From positions 1 to 32,816 of the forward strand of contig SHYX01000048.1 of the NCBI GenBank assembly GCA_009692585.1: 32,816 nucleotides of DNA, given 5' to 3'. Made by a program: the position numbers and the translations under genes. This document shows, piece after piece, positions 1-7,821 of this stretch (positions within the stretch are counted from its first letter, which is position 1; every line of letters begins with the position of its first letter). Below the pieces are notes generated by a model. It had not been told where the DNA came from. It was given only the letters and a program-made list of their open reading frames with translations, and ran no database searches. The DNA is from Myxococcales bacterium (GTDB lineage Bacteria; Myxococcota; UBA796; SXON01).

Positions 1-741
1 GACTACCGGTACTTCACCAAGGAGGACGACACCCGCATCCTCGAAGACCGGATGCGCCGCGTCACCGACACCAGCATCCCCGAAGACGAGGCCTTCCGCG
101 CCGTCGAAAAGACGATCGTGCCGATGTGGAAGTTGGCCCACGAGACCAACACCCGCCGCTTCTGGCACGAATACTTCTACGACCTGATCCGCGGGCTCCC
201 GCCCGAAGCCCACGAGGGCAGCGCGGCCGAATGCTGGCTCCTTGCCGCTGCCGAAGCCCAGCTACCGATCGTCGTGCCCGGCTACGAGGACTCGACCTTC
301 GGCAACATCTTCGCCTCCTATGTGAAGTTCGGCGACGTCGGCGCCCAGATCGCCAAATCGGGTATCGAGTACATGGCCACCTTCTACGACCAATACAAGG
401 AGCTCTCGGTCGGGCCCGGGATCGGCTTCTTCCAGATCGGAGGCGGTATTGCCGGCGACTTTCCGATCTGCGTGGTGCCATCGATCAAATACGACCTCGC
501 CGAGCCCGTGCGGCCCTGGGCTTACTTCTGCCAGATCTCCGACTCGACCACCTCATACGGCTCGTACTCGGGCGCCACGCCGAACGAAAAAATCACCTGG
601 GACAAGCTGACGAAGGACACGCCCATGTTCGTCATCGAATCGGATGCGACCATCGTAGTGCCCCTGGTGCTGCGCGCGCTTTTGGAATGCAAGCGCCACC
701 CCGTCGCCGCGAACGCCCTGCTGGCGCGCTACGGTTTCTGA
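1..741 (+). CDS. Deoxyhypusine synthase family protein (5' end outside window)
   Basis: The frame is open from base 1, so the gene begins upstream of the window; the visible part is 246 codons and ends at TGA 739-741. The translation reads like the C-terminal two thirds of the deoxyhypusine synthase family (PF01916): an N-terminal GSAAECWLLAAAE stretch, GFFQIGGGIAGDFPI (the GGG nucleotide-binding loop) and GSYSGATPNEKITWDKL. The last aligns with the family's GSDSGARPDEAVSWGK motif, and the Lys at 604-606 falls on the catalytic lysine that forms the enzyme-butylamine intermediate. In eukaryotes and archaea the enzyme makes deoxyhypusine on eIF5A from spermidine. Bacteria lack eIF5A, and their homologues probably act in polyamine metabolism, for example homospermidine-type chemistry. 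The substrate cannot be decided from sequence. No neighbouring polyamine genes are seen. Confidence 0.85.
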   Translation, partial: DYRYFTKEDDTRILEDRMRRVTDTSIPEDEAFRAVEKTIVPMWKLAHETNTRRFWHEYFYDLIRGLPPEAHEGSAAECWLLAAAEAQLPIVVPGYEDSTFGNIFASYVKFGDVGAQIAKSGIEYMATFYDQYKELSVGPGIGFFQIGGGIAGDFPICVVPSIKYDLAEPVRPWAYFCQISDSTTSYGSYSGATPNEKITWDKLTKDTPMFVIESDATIVVPLVLRALLECKRHPVAANALLARYGF

Positions 742-759
742 GTTCGCCTCGTCGCGCGC

Positions 760-1049
760 CGCCGAGACCGAAGAGCAGGGCGTACCGGATGTACACGAAG
801 GCCGGGAGGTCGCGAATGATGTACAACGCAGGACAAATCTAAAGATTTCCCTTGCGGCGCACATTCTTTCCGTGGAAGTCGGTGGAGAGACCGGCCGCCG
901 CCCACGCGTCGAAAAAGGTGAGGGGGAGGCTGGCGCCGAGAATCCCGAAGTACCCGAACCGCGTCCGGGTGTCCCCGTAGCTGGGGCCTATTTCCGGTGG
1001 GCTGACGACATCGTGGCCGCCCCCGTCGCATCGGCGACAGCTACCTCAA
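760..1049 (-). pseudogene. Possible decayed gene remnant interrupted by TAG
   Basis: One minus-strand frame, starting just after an in-frame TGA near 1049, reads as plausible protein with no start codon: HDVVSPPEIGPSYGDTRTRF, then GYFGILGASLPLTFFDAWAA. It reaches TAG at 841-839 and then continues in the same frame as LYIIRDLPAFVYIRYALLFG to about 760. Beyond that it runs into the 3' end of the upstream gene on the other strand and stops looking like protein. The hydrophobic/aromatic composition suggests a membrane-associated protein, but I do not recognise the family. The absence of a start and the in-frame amber codon favour a pseudogene fragment. The call rests only on how protein-like the frame reads, so it is weak. 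Confidence 0.3.
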
Positions 1050-1344
1050 AGCGGTGTGGATCTGCCTGGGTGAGCCGCTGGACCCGCCGGGGGGGGGTGG
1101 CGCTCTTGGCGCGGCCGGCGACCCGGGTGCACGCGCGGCGCGACCACGAGGTGGACCTGGTCCTCGGCTACGACAACCGCCAGCCGGGGGCGGAGGGGGC
1201 GCCGATCCGGACCGGGTAGTGGGCAGCGACGCTGGCCTCGTAGGCGCGACGCGCTCAGGAGCGTACCCCGGTGGTGCACACGCTGGTTGCTGCGGCTTTG
1301 GGCATGGCGCTACGAGCGGGCGTTGCCCGGGCTGGTCCGGGCCC
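1050..1344. other. Intergenic stretch with no recognised gene
   Basis: Between the decayed remnant and the end of the transporter gene, neither strand gives a frame that reads as protein. A run of nine G residues lies near 1089-1097. Short plus-strand motifs such as YFRWADDIV (around 990-1020) and DHEVDLVLGYDNR (around 1145-1185) look protein-like in isolation but are not joined into a coherent gene. With the remnant, this makes about 600 bp of probably non-functional sequence. Confidence 0.4.
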
Positions 1345-2622
1345 TCAGCGCGCCGGGGCCGGCTGCGGCTTGACGAGCTGAACCACGGCGAACGCGGCCA
1401 GGAAGAACACCGCGCAGACCAGGATCGCGTTTTCGAGCCCGAGCGCCGACTGGAGGAAGCCCAGGGACAACAAGCCCACGATCGCGGCGAGCTTGCCGAA
1501 GAGCCCCCAGAGACCGAAGAACTCCCCGACCCGGTCGGCGGGGCTCATCACCGCGACCACCGTCCGCGCGGCCGACTGGGTCGAGCCGAGGCAGGCGCCC
1601 GCAAAGCAGCCGACGATGAGGAAGAAGGTCTCCGGCGGCAGGCCCACGGCCCTGGAGATCGGCACGGCGAAGCCGATCAGCAGCACGGTCACCACCCACA
1701 CGATCAGCGTGAGGCCATAGGTCTTGAGGTCGCCCAGCCAGCCCTGAAGGTACCCGAACGCCAGCGCGCCGGCGGCGGCCGTCAGCTGGGTGATCACGAA
1801 CATCAGGGTCTGCGTCGACGCTTGCCAGTGGATGACCTGGTCACCGTAGATGAACGCGAACGAGATGACGATGGAGAGCCCGGCCATCGCGAAGAAGAAG
1901 CTACCGAAGAAGATCATCAGGTCGCGATGGCTCTGGAGCGCCTTGAGGGTACCACGAAGCTGGCTGAAGCCGACCGTGAGCCAGGTTTCGCCCGCCGGAA
2001 GCGGTTTGGGCACCGCTCGCTCCTTCATGAGCAGGAACGTGGGCAGGGCGCCGACGAAGAAGAAGGCGGCGGTGATCGGCCCGATCAGGCGCACACTCTC
2101 GAAGTTCTCGACGGTCTGCGCGCCGATGATGGCCAGCACGGCGGCCGTGGAGACGAGCCCTCCGAAATAGCCGAGGCCCCAAGCGGCGCCGCTGATCTTC
2201 CCCAGGGACGACGGCGGGCCCAACCCGGGCAGGAAGCTCGCGGTGAAGGACTCCCCTACGGCGAACCCGAAGTTGGACGCGATGAGCAGCACCATCGTGA
2301 AGTGGACGTTTCCGGGGGTCGCGAAGTACAGGCTGGCCGTCGCAATTACGGTGAGCAACCAGCTCGCGGCCAGCCACCGTTTGCGATGCCCGGCGTAGTC
2401 CATCACCGCGCCCAGGATCGGCGCGGTCAGGACGACGAGGGCGTAGGAGATCGAGAGTGCGATGCTCCAGAGGAGGTTGCCCTCGCGCGCGTCGCCGACG
2501 ATGAGCTTGGGAAAGATCACCGAGTAGACCACGGTCACGATGACGGTGGTGTAGGCGCTGTTGGCGAAGTCGAACATCGCCCAACCGAAGATTTCCCTCT
2601 TGGGGGCGAGCGGGGTGGCCAT
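1345..2622 (-). CDS. MFS transporter, UMF1 / Atg22-like family
   Basis: 425 residues, ATG start, about 12 predicted membrane segments. The N-terminal signature FGWAMFDFANSAYTTVIVTV is typical of the UMF1 (Atg22-like, PF11700) branch of the major facilitator superfamily. It is followed by an MFS-type cytoplasmic loop (GAVMDYAGHRKRWLAASW), a central hydrophilic loop near residues 195-225, and GVGEFFGLWGLFGK-like residues in the second half. Relatives include yeast Atg22, a vacuolar amino-acid effluxer; bacterial substrates are mostly unknown, so only 'inner-membrane permease' is safe. The length is normal for the family and the frame is intact, in contrast to the broken frames on both sides. 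It is transcribed alone, divergently from the acyltransferase frame at 2719. Confidence 0.88.
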   Translation of the reverse strand: MATPLAPKREIFGWAMFDFANSAYTTVIVTVVYSVIFPKLIVGDAREGNLLWSIALSISYALVVLTAPILGAVMDYAGHRKRWLAASWLLTVIATASLYFATPGNVHFTMVLLIASNFGFAVGESFTASFLPGLGPPSSLGKISGAAWGLGYFGGLVSTAAVLAIIGAQTVENFESVRLIGPITAAFFFVGALPTFLLMKERAVPKPLPAGETWLTVGFSQLRGTLKALQSHRDLMIFFGSFFFAMAGLSIVISFAFIYGDQVIHWQASTQTLMFVITQLTAAAGALAFGYLQGWLGDLKTYGLTLIVWVVTVLLIGFAVPISRAVGLPPETFFLIVGCFAGACLGSTQSAARTVVAVMSPADRVGEFFGLWGLFGKLAAIVGLLSLGFLQSALGLENAILVCAVFFLAAFAVVQLVKPQPAPAR

Positions 2623-2682
2623 GGGAACTCCGGCAGGCGTTCACGTAGCGCGGCGCCGGGGACGGTGGGGGGGAACGCGGTA

Positions 2683-2726
2683 GGGGAGAGGCCGGCGAGG
2701 CCTCTCCCCCCGGCTTGCATGATATC
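2683..2726. repeat. Palindromic repeat element, copy 1 (11-bp hairpin plus CATGATATC)
   Basis: GGGGAGAGGCC (2683-2693) pairs perfectly with GGCCTCTCCCC (2699-2709) around a 5-nt loop. Eight bases further on is CATGATATC (2718-2726). The same arrangement recurs at 4081-4124. There is no U-tract after the stem, so it is not a classical intrinsic terminator. It sits between the transporter start and the acyltransferase frame, and the ATG inside CATGATATC is the first possible start of that frame. It resembles REP-type intergenic palindromes. Confidence 0.75.
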
Positions 2727-4080
2727 GATGACGACGATGCTGATCCGAGTCTGGGCGCTGGGGCTGGTGCGGCTGTTCTACCCGATGCGGGCGGCCAGCG
2801 GCGTGGCGAACGTCCCCTTGTCCGGTCCCGTCATCGTGGTCGCCAATCACCCGAATGGCCTGCTGGATCCGCTGATGGTGCGCCTGGCTCTGCGCCGGCC
2901 GGTCGGCTTCCTGGCGAAGAGCACGTTCTGAGACACCGCCTTCTTTCGTGCGTGCATGGAGGCCTTCGACGCCCTGCCCGTCTTCCGGCCACACGAGGCC
3001 GACGCCTCGAAGAACGCCGACACCTTCGCGCGTGCCCGAGCGGTCCTCGCCGCGGGCGGGTGGTTGACGCTCTTCCCGGAGGGGACGTCCCACCACGGGA
3101 CGGTCCTGCAGCCGCTGAAGACGGGTGCCGCGCTGGACGTGGGGGTGCCGGTCGCGATGCTGCCGGTGGGGCTTTGTTTTGCCGACAATGACGTCTTTCG
3201 TTCGGCGGTGGCCGTGGCGGTGGGGACGCCCTTCGTGGTCCAGCCGGGCTCCAGTGGCGATCGGGCGGCGGTGGACGGCCTGACCCACCGAATCGGCGAG
3301 GCCCTGGGGGAGGTCGTCTTGCAGGCGGAGGATGCCGTCGTCTGGCGCGCGATGTTGGCCGTCGCCTTCTGGACAGGCGCCACCGAACTTTCAGAGCGGG
3401 AGGCCCGGGCACGGCAGCTTGCGGCGCGTTGGCGCGTGCTGCTCGCGGCCGACCCGGGCGCCGCCGAGTAGATCGCGGCGGGCGTCAGGAGTTTTGCGCG
3501 TACGCTCGGCTCGGTCGGGATCGAATATCCGTTCGCCATCGAGGCGGCGACTCCGCGCGCGGTGGTCGCCGGGCTGTGGCCACTGGTGGCGCTGGCTCCC
3601 ATCGCGCTGGTCGGGAGTCTGCTGGCGTGGATTCCGTACCGGTTGGTGAAGCCGCTGGCGTGGCGCGCCGCCGGCGGCGCCCATGACATCGTCGGTACCG
3701 AGAAGTTGTTGGTAGGCTCCTTTCTGTTTGGCTCTACCTATCTGGGTTGGGGGCTCGCGGCGGCCTGGACACTGGCGCCCGACCCCACGCGCGCCGCGGC
3801 CGCCTCTGCGGCGGCGCTGGTCCTCGGGCCGCTCACGGGCCTGGCCGCGGCGTCGCCGTGCGGCTCTTTCAACCGCAGGTGGCGCTGGCCGTCGCGGCGC
3901 GAACTGGTGGCCACCGTGGAATCGGCGCTCGGCAAAGGGCAGGCGCGGCGCTGGGCCGACGCGATGCGCCCCGGCGCCCGAGCGGAGCGAGAGGGACAGC
4001 GACACGCGCGGCGCGTTAGCAACGCGCCGCGCGCCGTAGGCCGGAAACCGCAGGTTGGAGGCCGGAGGGAATGGCGCGAT
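2719..4080 (+). pseudogene. PlsC-type lysophospholipid acyltransferase, interrupted by two in-frame stops
   Basis: One reading frame carries the whole protein but is cut by TGA at 2929-2931 and TAG at 3469-3471. Before the first stop are an N-terminal hydrophobic segment and the acyltransferase box ANHPNGLLDPLM (HX4D); right after it, in the same frame, come FFRACMEAFDALPVF and then LTLFPEGTS, the FPEGT substrate-binding box. After the TAG, two hydrophobic segments follow (GLWPLVALAPIALVGSLLAW and KLLVGSFLFGSTYLGWGLAA). That is the C-terminal membrane part seen in long bacterial PlsC-type proteins. The family adds a second acyl chain to lysophosphatidate or related lipids. Start candidates are ATG 2719, 2728 and 2737; the first lies in a repeat element. 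The 3' end is uncertain because the frame runs on through the second hairpin. TGA is a normal stop in neighbouring genes, so nonsense mutation is likelier than recoding. Confidence 0.7.
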
Positions 4081-4124
4081 GGGGGGAGAGGCCGCTTCGG
4101 CCTCTCCCCCCCGTACATGATATC
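4081..4124. repeat. Palindromic repeat element, copy 2 (14-bp hairpin plus CATGATATC)
   Basis: GGGGGGAGAGGCCG (4081-4094) pairs perfectly with CGGCCTCTCCCCCC (4098-4111), with a CTT loop (a UUCG-type loop is also possible). CATGATATC follows at 4116-4124. The stem core and the trailing motif match copy 1 at 2683-2726, and the two together bracket the broken acyltransferase frame. This copy lies 45 bp upstream of the isocitrate dehydrogenase start and could form in its 5' leader. Confidence 0.75.
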
Positions 4125-4168
4125 AGCGCCGGCCGACGCCCCTGCGTCACCCTACTGCGAGGATTCCG

Positions 4169-5383
4169 ATGGCGAAAATCAAGGTCAACACCCCTCTGGT
4201 CGAGATGGACGGCGATGAGATGACGCGCGTCATCTGGGCGTTCATCAAAGAAAAACTCATCCTTCCCTACCTGGATGTCGACCTTCGGTACTACGATCTG
4301 GGGGTCGAGTACCGCGACCAGACAAACGACCAGGTGACCATCGATTCCGCCCACGCGACCAAACAGTTTGGTGTGGCCGTCAAGTGTGCGACGATCACGC
4401 CGGACGAAGCGCGGGTCAAGGAGTTCGGCCTGAAGCAGATGTGGAAGTCGCCGAACGGCACGATCCGCAACATCCTCGGCGGCACCATCTTTCGTGAGCC
4501 GATCATCTGCAAGAACGTTCCCAGGCTGATCCCGGGGTGGACGCGGCCGATCGTCATCGGGCGCCACGCCTTCGGCGACCAGTACCGCGCCACCGACTTC
4601 GTCGTGCCCGGGGCCGGGACCCTCACGATGACCTTCGCCCCCGCGGATGGCAGCCCGCCGACCACCCACACGGTCTACCAGTTCGAAGCGGGCGGCGTCG
4701 CGATGGGCATGTACAACCTGGACGAGTCGATCATCGGCTTTGCTCGGGCCTCGTTGCTCTACGGTCTCAACCGGGGGTGGCCGGTCTACCTCTCGACCAA
4801 GAACACCATCCTCAAGCGCTACGATGGGCGCTTCAAGGACCTGTTCCAGAAGGTGTACGACGAGGAGTTCGCGGCGAAGTTCACGGAGAAGGGCATCGTC
4901 TACGAACACCGGCTCATCGACGACATGGTCGCAAGCGCGCTGAAGTGGGACGGCGGCTTCGTCTGGGCGTGCAAGAACTACGACGGCGATGTGCAGTCGG
5001 ACAGCGTCGCGCAGGGTTTTGGCAGCCTGGGACTGATGACGTCGGTGCTCTTGACGCCCGACGGGCACACCATCGAGGCCGAGGCGGCCCACGGTACGGT
5101 CACGCGGCACTTCCGCGAGCACCAGCAGGGACGGCCGACGTCCACCAATCCCATCGCGTCGATCTTCGCCTGGACCCAGGGGCTCAAGTACCGGGGCAAG
5201 TTCGACGGAACACCCGATGTCATCGGCTTCGCGGACGCACTCGAACAGGTATGCGTCGAGACGGTGGAGACGGGCCGGATGACCAAGGACCTCGCCGTGC
5301 TCATCGACCGGAAACACCCATGGCTCACGACGGAAGCTTTCCTCGGCGCCCTGGACGACGGTCTCCGAAAGAAGCTGGCGTAG
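4169..5383 (+). CDS. icd: NADP-dependent isocitrate dehydrogenase, eukaryotic (IDH1/2) type
   Basis: 404 residues, preceded by a good ribosome site (GCGAGG, about 7 nt before ATG). It converts isocitrate to 2-oxoglutarate with NADP+ in the TCA cycle. The sequence follows the homodimeric eukaryotic-type subfamily rather than E. coli Icd: [20 protein letters not shown] covers substrate residues Ser94, Asn96, Arg100 and Arg109; [11 protein letters not shown] places Arg132 at the same number as human IDH1, with Tyr139 after it. Lys211, Asp251/252, Asp274 and Asp278 ([20 protein letters not shown]) supply catalysis and metal binding, and [13 protein letters not shown] is the NADP phosphate-binding loop. 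All key residues are present and the length is normal. It is a single gene, convergent with the molybdoenzyme gene 32 bp downstream. Confidence 0.97.
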   Translation: MAKIKVNTPLVEMDGDEMTRVIWAFIKEKLILPYLDVDLRYYDLGVEYRDQTNDQVTIDSAHATKQFGVAVKCATITPDEARVKEFGLKQMWKSPNGTIRNILGGTIFREPIICKNVPRLIPGWTRPIVIGRHAFGDQYRATDFVVPGAGTLTMTFAPADGSPPTTHTVYQFEAGGVAMGMYNLDESIIGFARASLLYGLNRGWPVYLSTKNTILKRYDGRFKDLFQKVYDEEFAAKFTEKGIVYEHRLIDDMVASALKWDGGFVWACKNYDGDVQSDSVAQGFGSLGLMTSVLLTPDGHTIEAEAAHGTVTRHFREHQQGRPTSTNPIASIFAWTQGLKYRGKFDGTPDVIGFADALEQVCVETVETGRMTKDLAVLIDRKHPWLTTEAFLGALDDGLRKKLA

Positions 5384-5415
5384 GCCGTCGCCGCGATCGG
5401 GGGCCCCGGGGACGG

Positions 5416-6429
5416 CTACTCCACGTACAGGAGGAGCTGATCCCAGGCTTCGAGGCCGTCGAGATCGACGTCATAGACCTCGATTTGCGGCTGCACTTCG
5501 CCGTCGGCGGCCGTCGCCCGAACGCGCAAGGTGTAGGTGCCGGGAAGTGGTGGCACGAAGTGGAAACGCCAGAGGGTCCAGACCCCTGCGCCTCCTTCGT
5601 AGGTGACCTCGGCGTCAGCCCAGCTCGTGCCGCCGTCGGCGCTGACCTCCACGCGGGAAATTCCCCGCTCGCCCGCGAACGCGAGGCCCTTGACCCAAAC
5701 GCCCTCGGTGGTGACCGTGGCGCCGTAGGTCGGCTCTTTGAACCAACTGGCCGTGAGGTACTCGGCGTCCTGCGACCAGCCGCGGGACTCCCAGAAGCCC
5801 TCGGCGAAGGTCTCGACCACCTCGATGCGCTCGATCCACTTGGGGTTCTTCATGCCGTAGCGGCCGGGGACCAGCGCGCGGAGCGGGGCGCCGTGGTTGC
5901 CGGGAAGGTCCACCCCGTTCATCCCCCAGGCCAGCGCCAGACCCTTCGCCAGGTCGCTGCGAGGCAGGTCGGTGTAGAACCCGTCGCCGGCGTAGAACCG
6001 CAGCCACTGCAACCGTTCGTCGGGTTCAAAGCCCACGTCCGCGAAGATCGCGTCCAGTCGGCGCGCGGTCCACATCGCGTTGCCGGTGGTGGCGCCGCTC
6101 CCCGAGCCGATGCACGACAAGGTGCGCTCCTGTTCGCTGCCGCCGAGCGCCCGGAGCTCGTCGAGGGTCAGGACCACGCTGTTCCCATCGTCATCAGCAA
6201 GGGTCAGCGTCCAGGCTGCAAGCCAGTCCGCATCTGGTAGATAGCTGTTGATCGAGACGCGATAGAAGTCCGCGTTGGCCACGATCGGCTCAAGCGCCGT
6301 GTCATCGTCGCTGGCGCCGGGCGCCCCGGCCGCGCCGGGCGCAGAGTCGCCGCGTGTCGATCCAGGCGAGCAGGCGGTGGTGGCGGCGGCGACGGTGAGG
6401 CCACCCAGGAGCTGACGTCGGGTGGGCAT
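5416..6429 (-). CDS. Tat-exported sulfite oxidase-family molybdopterin oxidoreductase
   Basis: 337 residues. The N-terminus has a twin-arginine motif (TRRQLLGG) and a hydrophobic stretch ending in TTAC at Cys20, so it is probably a Tat substrate and possibly a lipoprotein, although Thr at -3 is not ideal for a lipobox. The Moco domain has the ligand cysteine in RTLSCIGSGSG (Cys106; relatives usually have C-x-G-N-x-R). It continues with LPGNHGAPLRALVPGRYG and MKNPKWIERIEV, both typical of the sulfite oxidase / YedY fold. The C-terminal third (SRVEVSADGGTSWADAEV, then PGTYTLRVRATAADG) is the Ig-like Mo-co dimerisation domain. Role: periplasmic oxidation or reduction of a small substrate such as sulfite; the true substrate is not evident. 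No cytochrome or Moco-biosynthesis gene is adjacent. Confidence 0.87.
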   Translation of the reverse strand: MPTRRQLLGGLTVAAATTACSPGSTRGDSAPGAAGAPGASDDDTALEPIVANADFYRVSINSYLPDADWLAAWTLTLADDDGNSVVLTLDELRALGGSEQERTLSCIGSGSGATTGNAMWTARRLDAIFADVGFEPDERLQWLRFYAGDGFYTDLPRSDLAKGLALAWGMNGVDLPGNHGAPLRALVPGRYGMKNPKWIERIEVVETFAEGFWESRGWSQDAEYLTASWFKEPTYGATVTTEGVWVKGLAFAGERGISRVEVSADGGTSWADAEVTYEGGAGVWTLWRFHFVPPLPGTYTLRVRATAADGEVQPQIEVYDVDLDGLEAWDQLLLYVE

Positions 6430-6488
6430 ACGGCCTCGTTGCCCGCAGTATGCCCCGGTTTCGGGTTCGTCTCCCAGGCGCGGTGGGG

Positions 6489-6977
6489 TCAGGCGGCGCG
6501 GAAGACGATCCGGCCGCGGCCGTAGCCGACGACCTCAAGGTCGTACTCCTTCTGGTGCAGCGCGTTCGCCATCTTGGCACGGAGTTCGGGGGCGAGGACG
6601 TCGTTCCCGGACAGCATGTTGCCGAGGACCAGGTGCATGCCGCCGGGCTTGTTCAGGAGCCGCGCGGTGACGTTGAATACCTCCCTCGTACAGTCGAGGA
6701 GCAACTCGCTCATCTTTCCCGCCCTGGTCGCCTCCTGGACCGCGCTGATGGGTAGCATCACCAGCGCGGCGCCCAGGCAGGCGGCCAACGCGACGTCGAG
6801 TGACGCCACGGCGCGGGGGATGCCGTCGTCCGAGCAGTACACGGCCTGTATTTGCGGCGCGCTGTTCGGCTTGGGCGGGCCCGCGGGTGCCCGGAGGGCG
6901 ACGGGCCGGCCCACCAGTGCGCTGATCAAGGCGCGGAGTTCTTCGGGATCCGGGACGCTGGCGGCGTACACGGCCAT
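6489..6977 (-). CDS. CheX/CheC-like chemotaxis phosphatase-type protein
   Basis: 162 residues. The middle region, ending in TREVFNVTARLLN, has the ExxN pair (Glu99, Asn102) that in CheC, CheX and FliY removes phosphate from CheY-P. It is preceded by a Gly/Ala-rich hydrophobic strand (AACLGAALVMLPISAVQEA), as in the CheC/X fold. The first 40 residues are a Pro-rich, unassigned extension. Context supports the call: it begins 7 bp after a single-domain response regulator and is the last of a run containing two such regulators, so dephosphorylation of one of them is a sensible role. Only one ExxN motif is visible, as expected for CheX-type rather than CheC-type proteins. The family call is moderately secure; the partner is inferred. 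Confidence 0.6.
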   Translation of the reverse strand: MAVYAASVPDPEELRALISALVGRPVALRAPAGPPKPNSAPQIQAVYCSDDGIPRAVASLDVALAACLGAALVMLPISAVQEATRAGKMSELLLDCTREVFNVTARLLNKPGGMHLVLGNMLSGNDVLAPELRAKMANALHQKEYDLEVVGYGRGRIVFRAA

Positions 6978-6983
6978 GGAACC

Positions 6984-7340
6984 TCAGCCCCCGTTCATGG
7001 CGGTTTGGAAGGTGTCAGCGGTAAAAGGCTTGATTACGAAGAACTGCGCACCCGCTCGCATGGCGACGATACGCATGTTGGGCGTGGCCTCCGAGGTGCA
7101 GAAGCCGAAACGCGTGCGCACGCCGCTCTTGCGGAGGTCCTGGAGGAAGTCCATGCCGTTTTTGACCGGCATGTTCCAGTCGCAGATGATGAGGTCGAAC
7201 TCCCGGGTCTGGGTGAGCGCCAGGGCTTCGGAGCCGTTGGTGGCCTCGGTGATGGACTCGATGGTGATGGACATCTGTCGCAGCGTGCGGGACACGATCA
7301 TCCGCATCGCCTTGCTGTCGTCGACGATGAGTACCTTCAA
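6984..7340 (-). CDS. Single-domain response regulator (CheY-like), second of pair
   Basis: 118 residues from a TTG start at 7340-7338. I prefer this to the upstream GTG at 7400, which would overlap the preceding gene and add a basic tail with no domain meaning. CGGAG lies 7 nt before the TTG. Receiver-domain landmarks are all present: IVDDS (acidic pocket), FDLIICDWNMPVKNG with the phospho-acceptor Asp, CTSEA for the switch Ser/Thr, and FVIKPF with the conserved Lys. There is no output domain, so it acts by protein contact, as CheY does. It lies between a second receiver protein and a CheX-like protein on the same strand. No histidine kinase is in the window, so the phosphate donor is unknown. 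Confidence 0.88.
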   Translation of the reverse strand: MKVLIVDDSKAMRMIVSRTLRQMSITIESITEATNGSEALALTQTREFDLIICDWNMPVKNGMDFLQDLRKSGVRTRFGFCTSEATPNMRIVAMRAGAQFFVIKPFTADTFQTAMNGG

Positions 7341-7386
7341 GGCGCGACTCCGGGGCCTTGATCTGGAGAGGCGGGGCGATCCGCGT

Positions 7387-7752
7387 TCATGGGCAGACAC
7401 ACGCCATGATCTGGAGCAGCGTCGCCGGCATGACCGGCTTCACGATCCAGCCCGTGCATCCGGCGGCGCGGCCTTCTTGTTTGCGGGCCTCGTTCGTCTC
7501 GGTGGTGAGCATCAGCACTGGCGTGACTCGAGTGGCGGGGCGGTGACGGTCGGCGCGTATGAAGTCGATTCCGCCCATCACCGGCATGGTGAGGTCGGTG
7601 ATTATCACGTCGACGGGGTTCGCGTCGAGCTGGGCGATGCCCCCGGCGCCGTGTCCGGCTTCGAGCACATTGTAGCCGGCACCCAGGAGGGTGCCGGCGA
7701 TCATCCGGCGGGCGGTCACCGAATCATCGAGGATGAGTGCGGTCTTAGCCAT
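7387..7752 (-). CDS. Single-domain response regulator (CheY-like), first of pair
   Basis: 121 residues, ATG start. Receiver-domain residues are intact: LILDDSVTARR (acidic pair), VDVIITDLTMPVMGGIDFIR with the phospho-acceptor Asp, MLTTETNE (switch Thr), and GWIVKPV with the conserved Lys. The MPVMGG and GCTGWIVKP segments are closest in style to CheY proteins of chemosensory systems. There is no DNA-binding or enzymatic output domain. It is separated by 46 bp from the second receiver gene and lies 69 bp downstream of the ribulose-phosphate epimerase gene, same strand, so it could share that promoter or have its own. Confidence 0.9.
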   Translation of the reverse strand: MAKTALILDDSVTARRMIAGTLLGAGYNVLEAGHGAGGIAQLDANPVDVIITDLTMPVMGGIDFIRADRHRPATRVTPVLMLTTETNEARKQEGRAAGCTGWIVKPVMPATLLQIMACVCP

Positions 7753-7821
7753 GCGAGCCGCATCGGCCCCGGACGCCGTGCCTGTAGGTCGTTTCCGCGC
7801 AGCGCCGCCGGCGATCGACGT

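Noticed and set aside
980..1219. Plus-strand motif YFRWADDIV resembling phytoene/squalene synthases
   Set aside because: Only one short motif fits; the rest of the frame is Arg-rich, has no second DxxxD motif and no sensible start. The minus-strand frame over part of the same bases reads better.
2929..2931. TGA read as tryptophan or selenocysteine
   Set aside because: TGA ends several intact genes here (the first gene, icd-adjacent genes, the DUF4157 gene), no SECIS-like hairpin was found directly downstream, and PlsC proteins have no known Sec site.
4016..5317. Long minus-strand frame opposite the isocitrate dehydrogenase gene
   Set aside because: A high-GC shadow of the icd gene; the plus-strand protein has every family residue. 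The same applies to other long frames such as 1054-2931, 4537-6240, 20528-21907 and 27235-30333.
5384..5415. Possible bidirectional terminator between icd and the molybdoenzyme gene
   Set aside because: GCCGTC and GACGGC can pair, but the stem is short, the loop long and there is no T-run.
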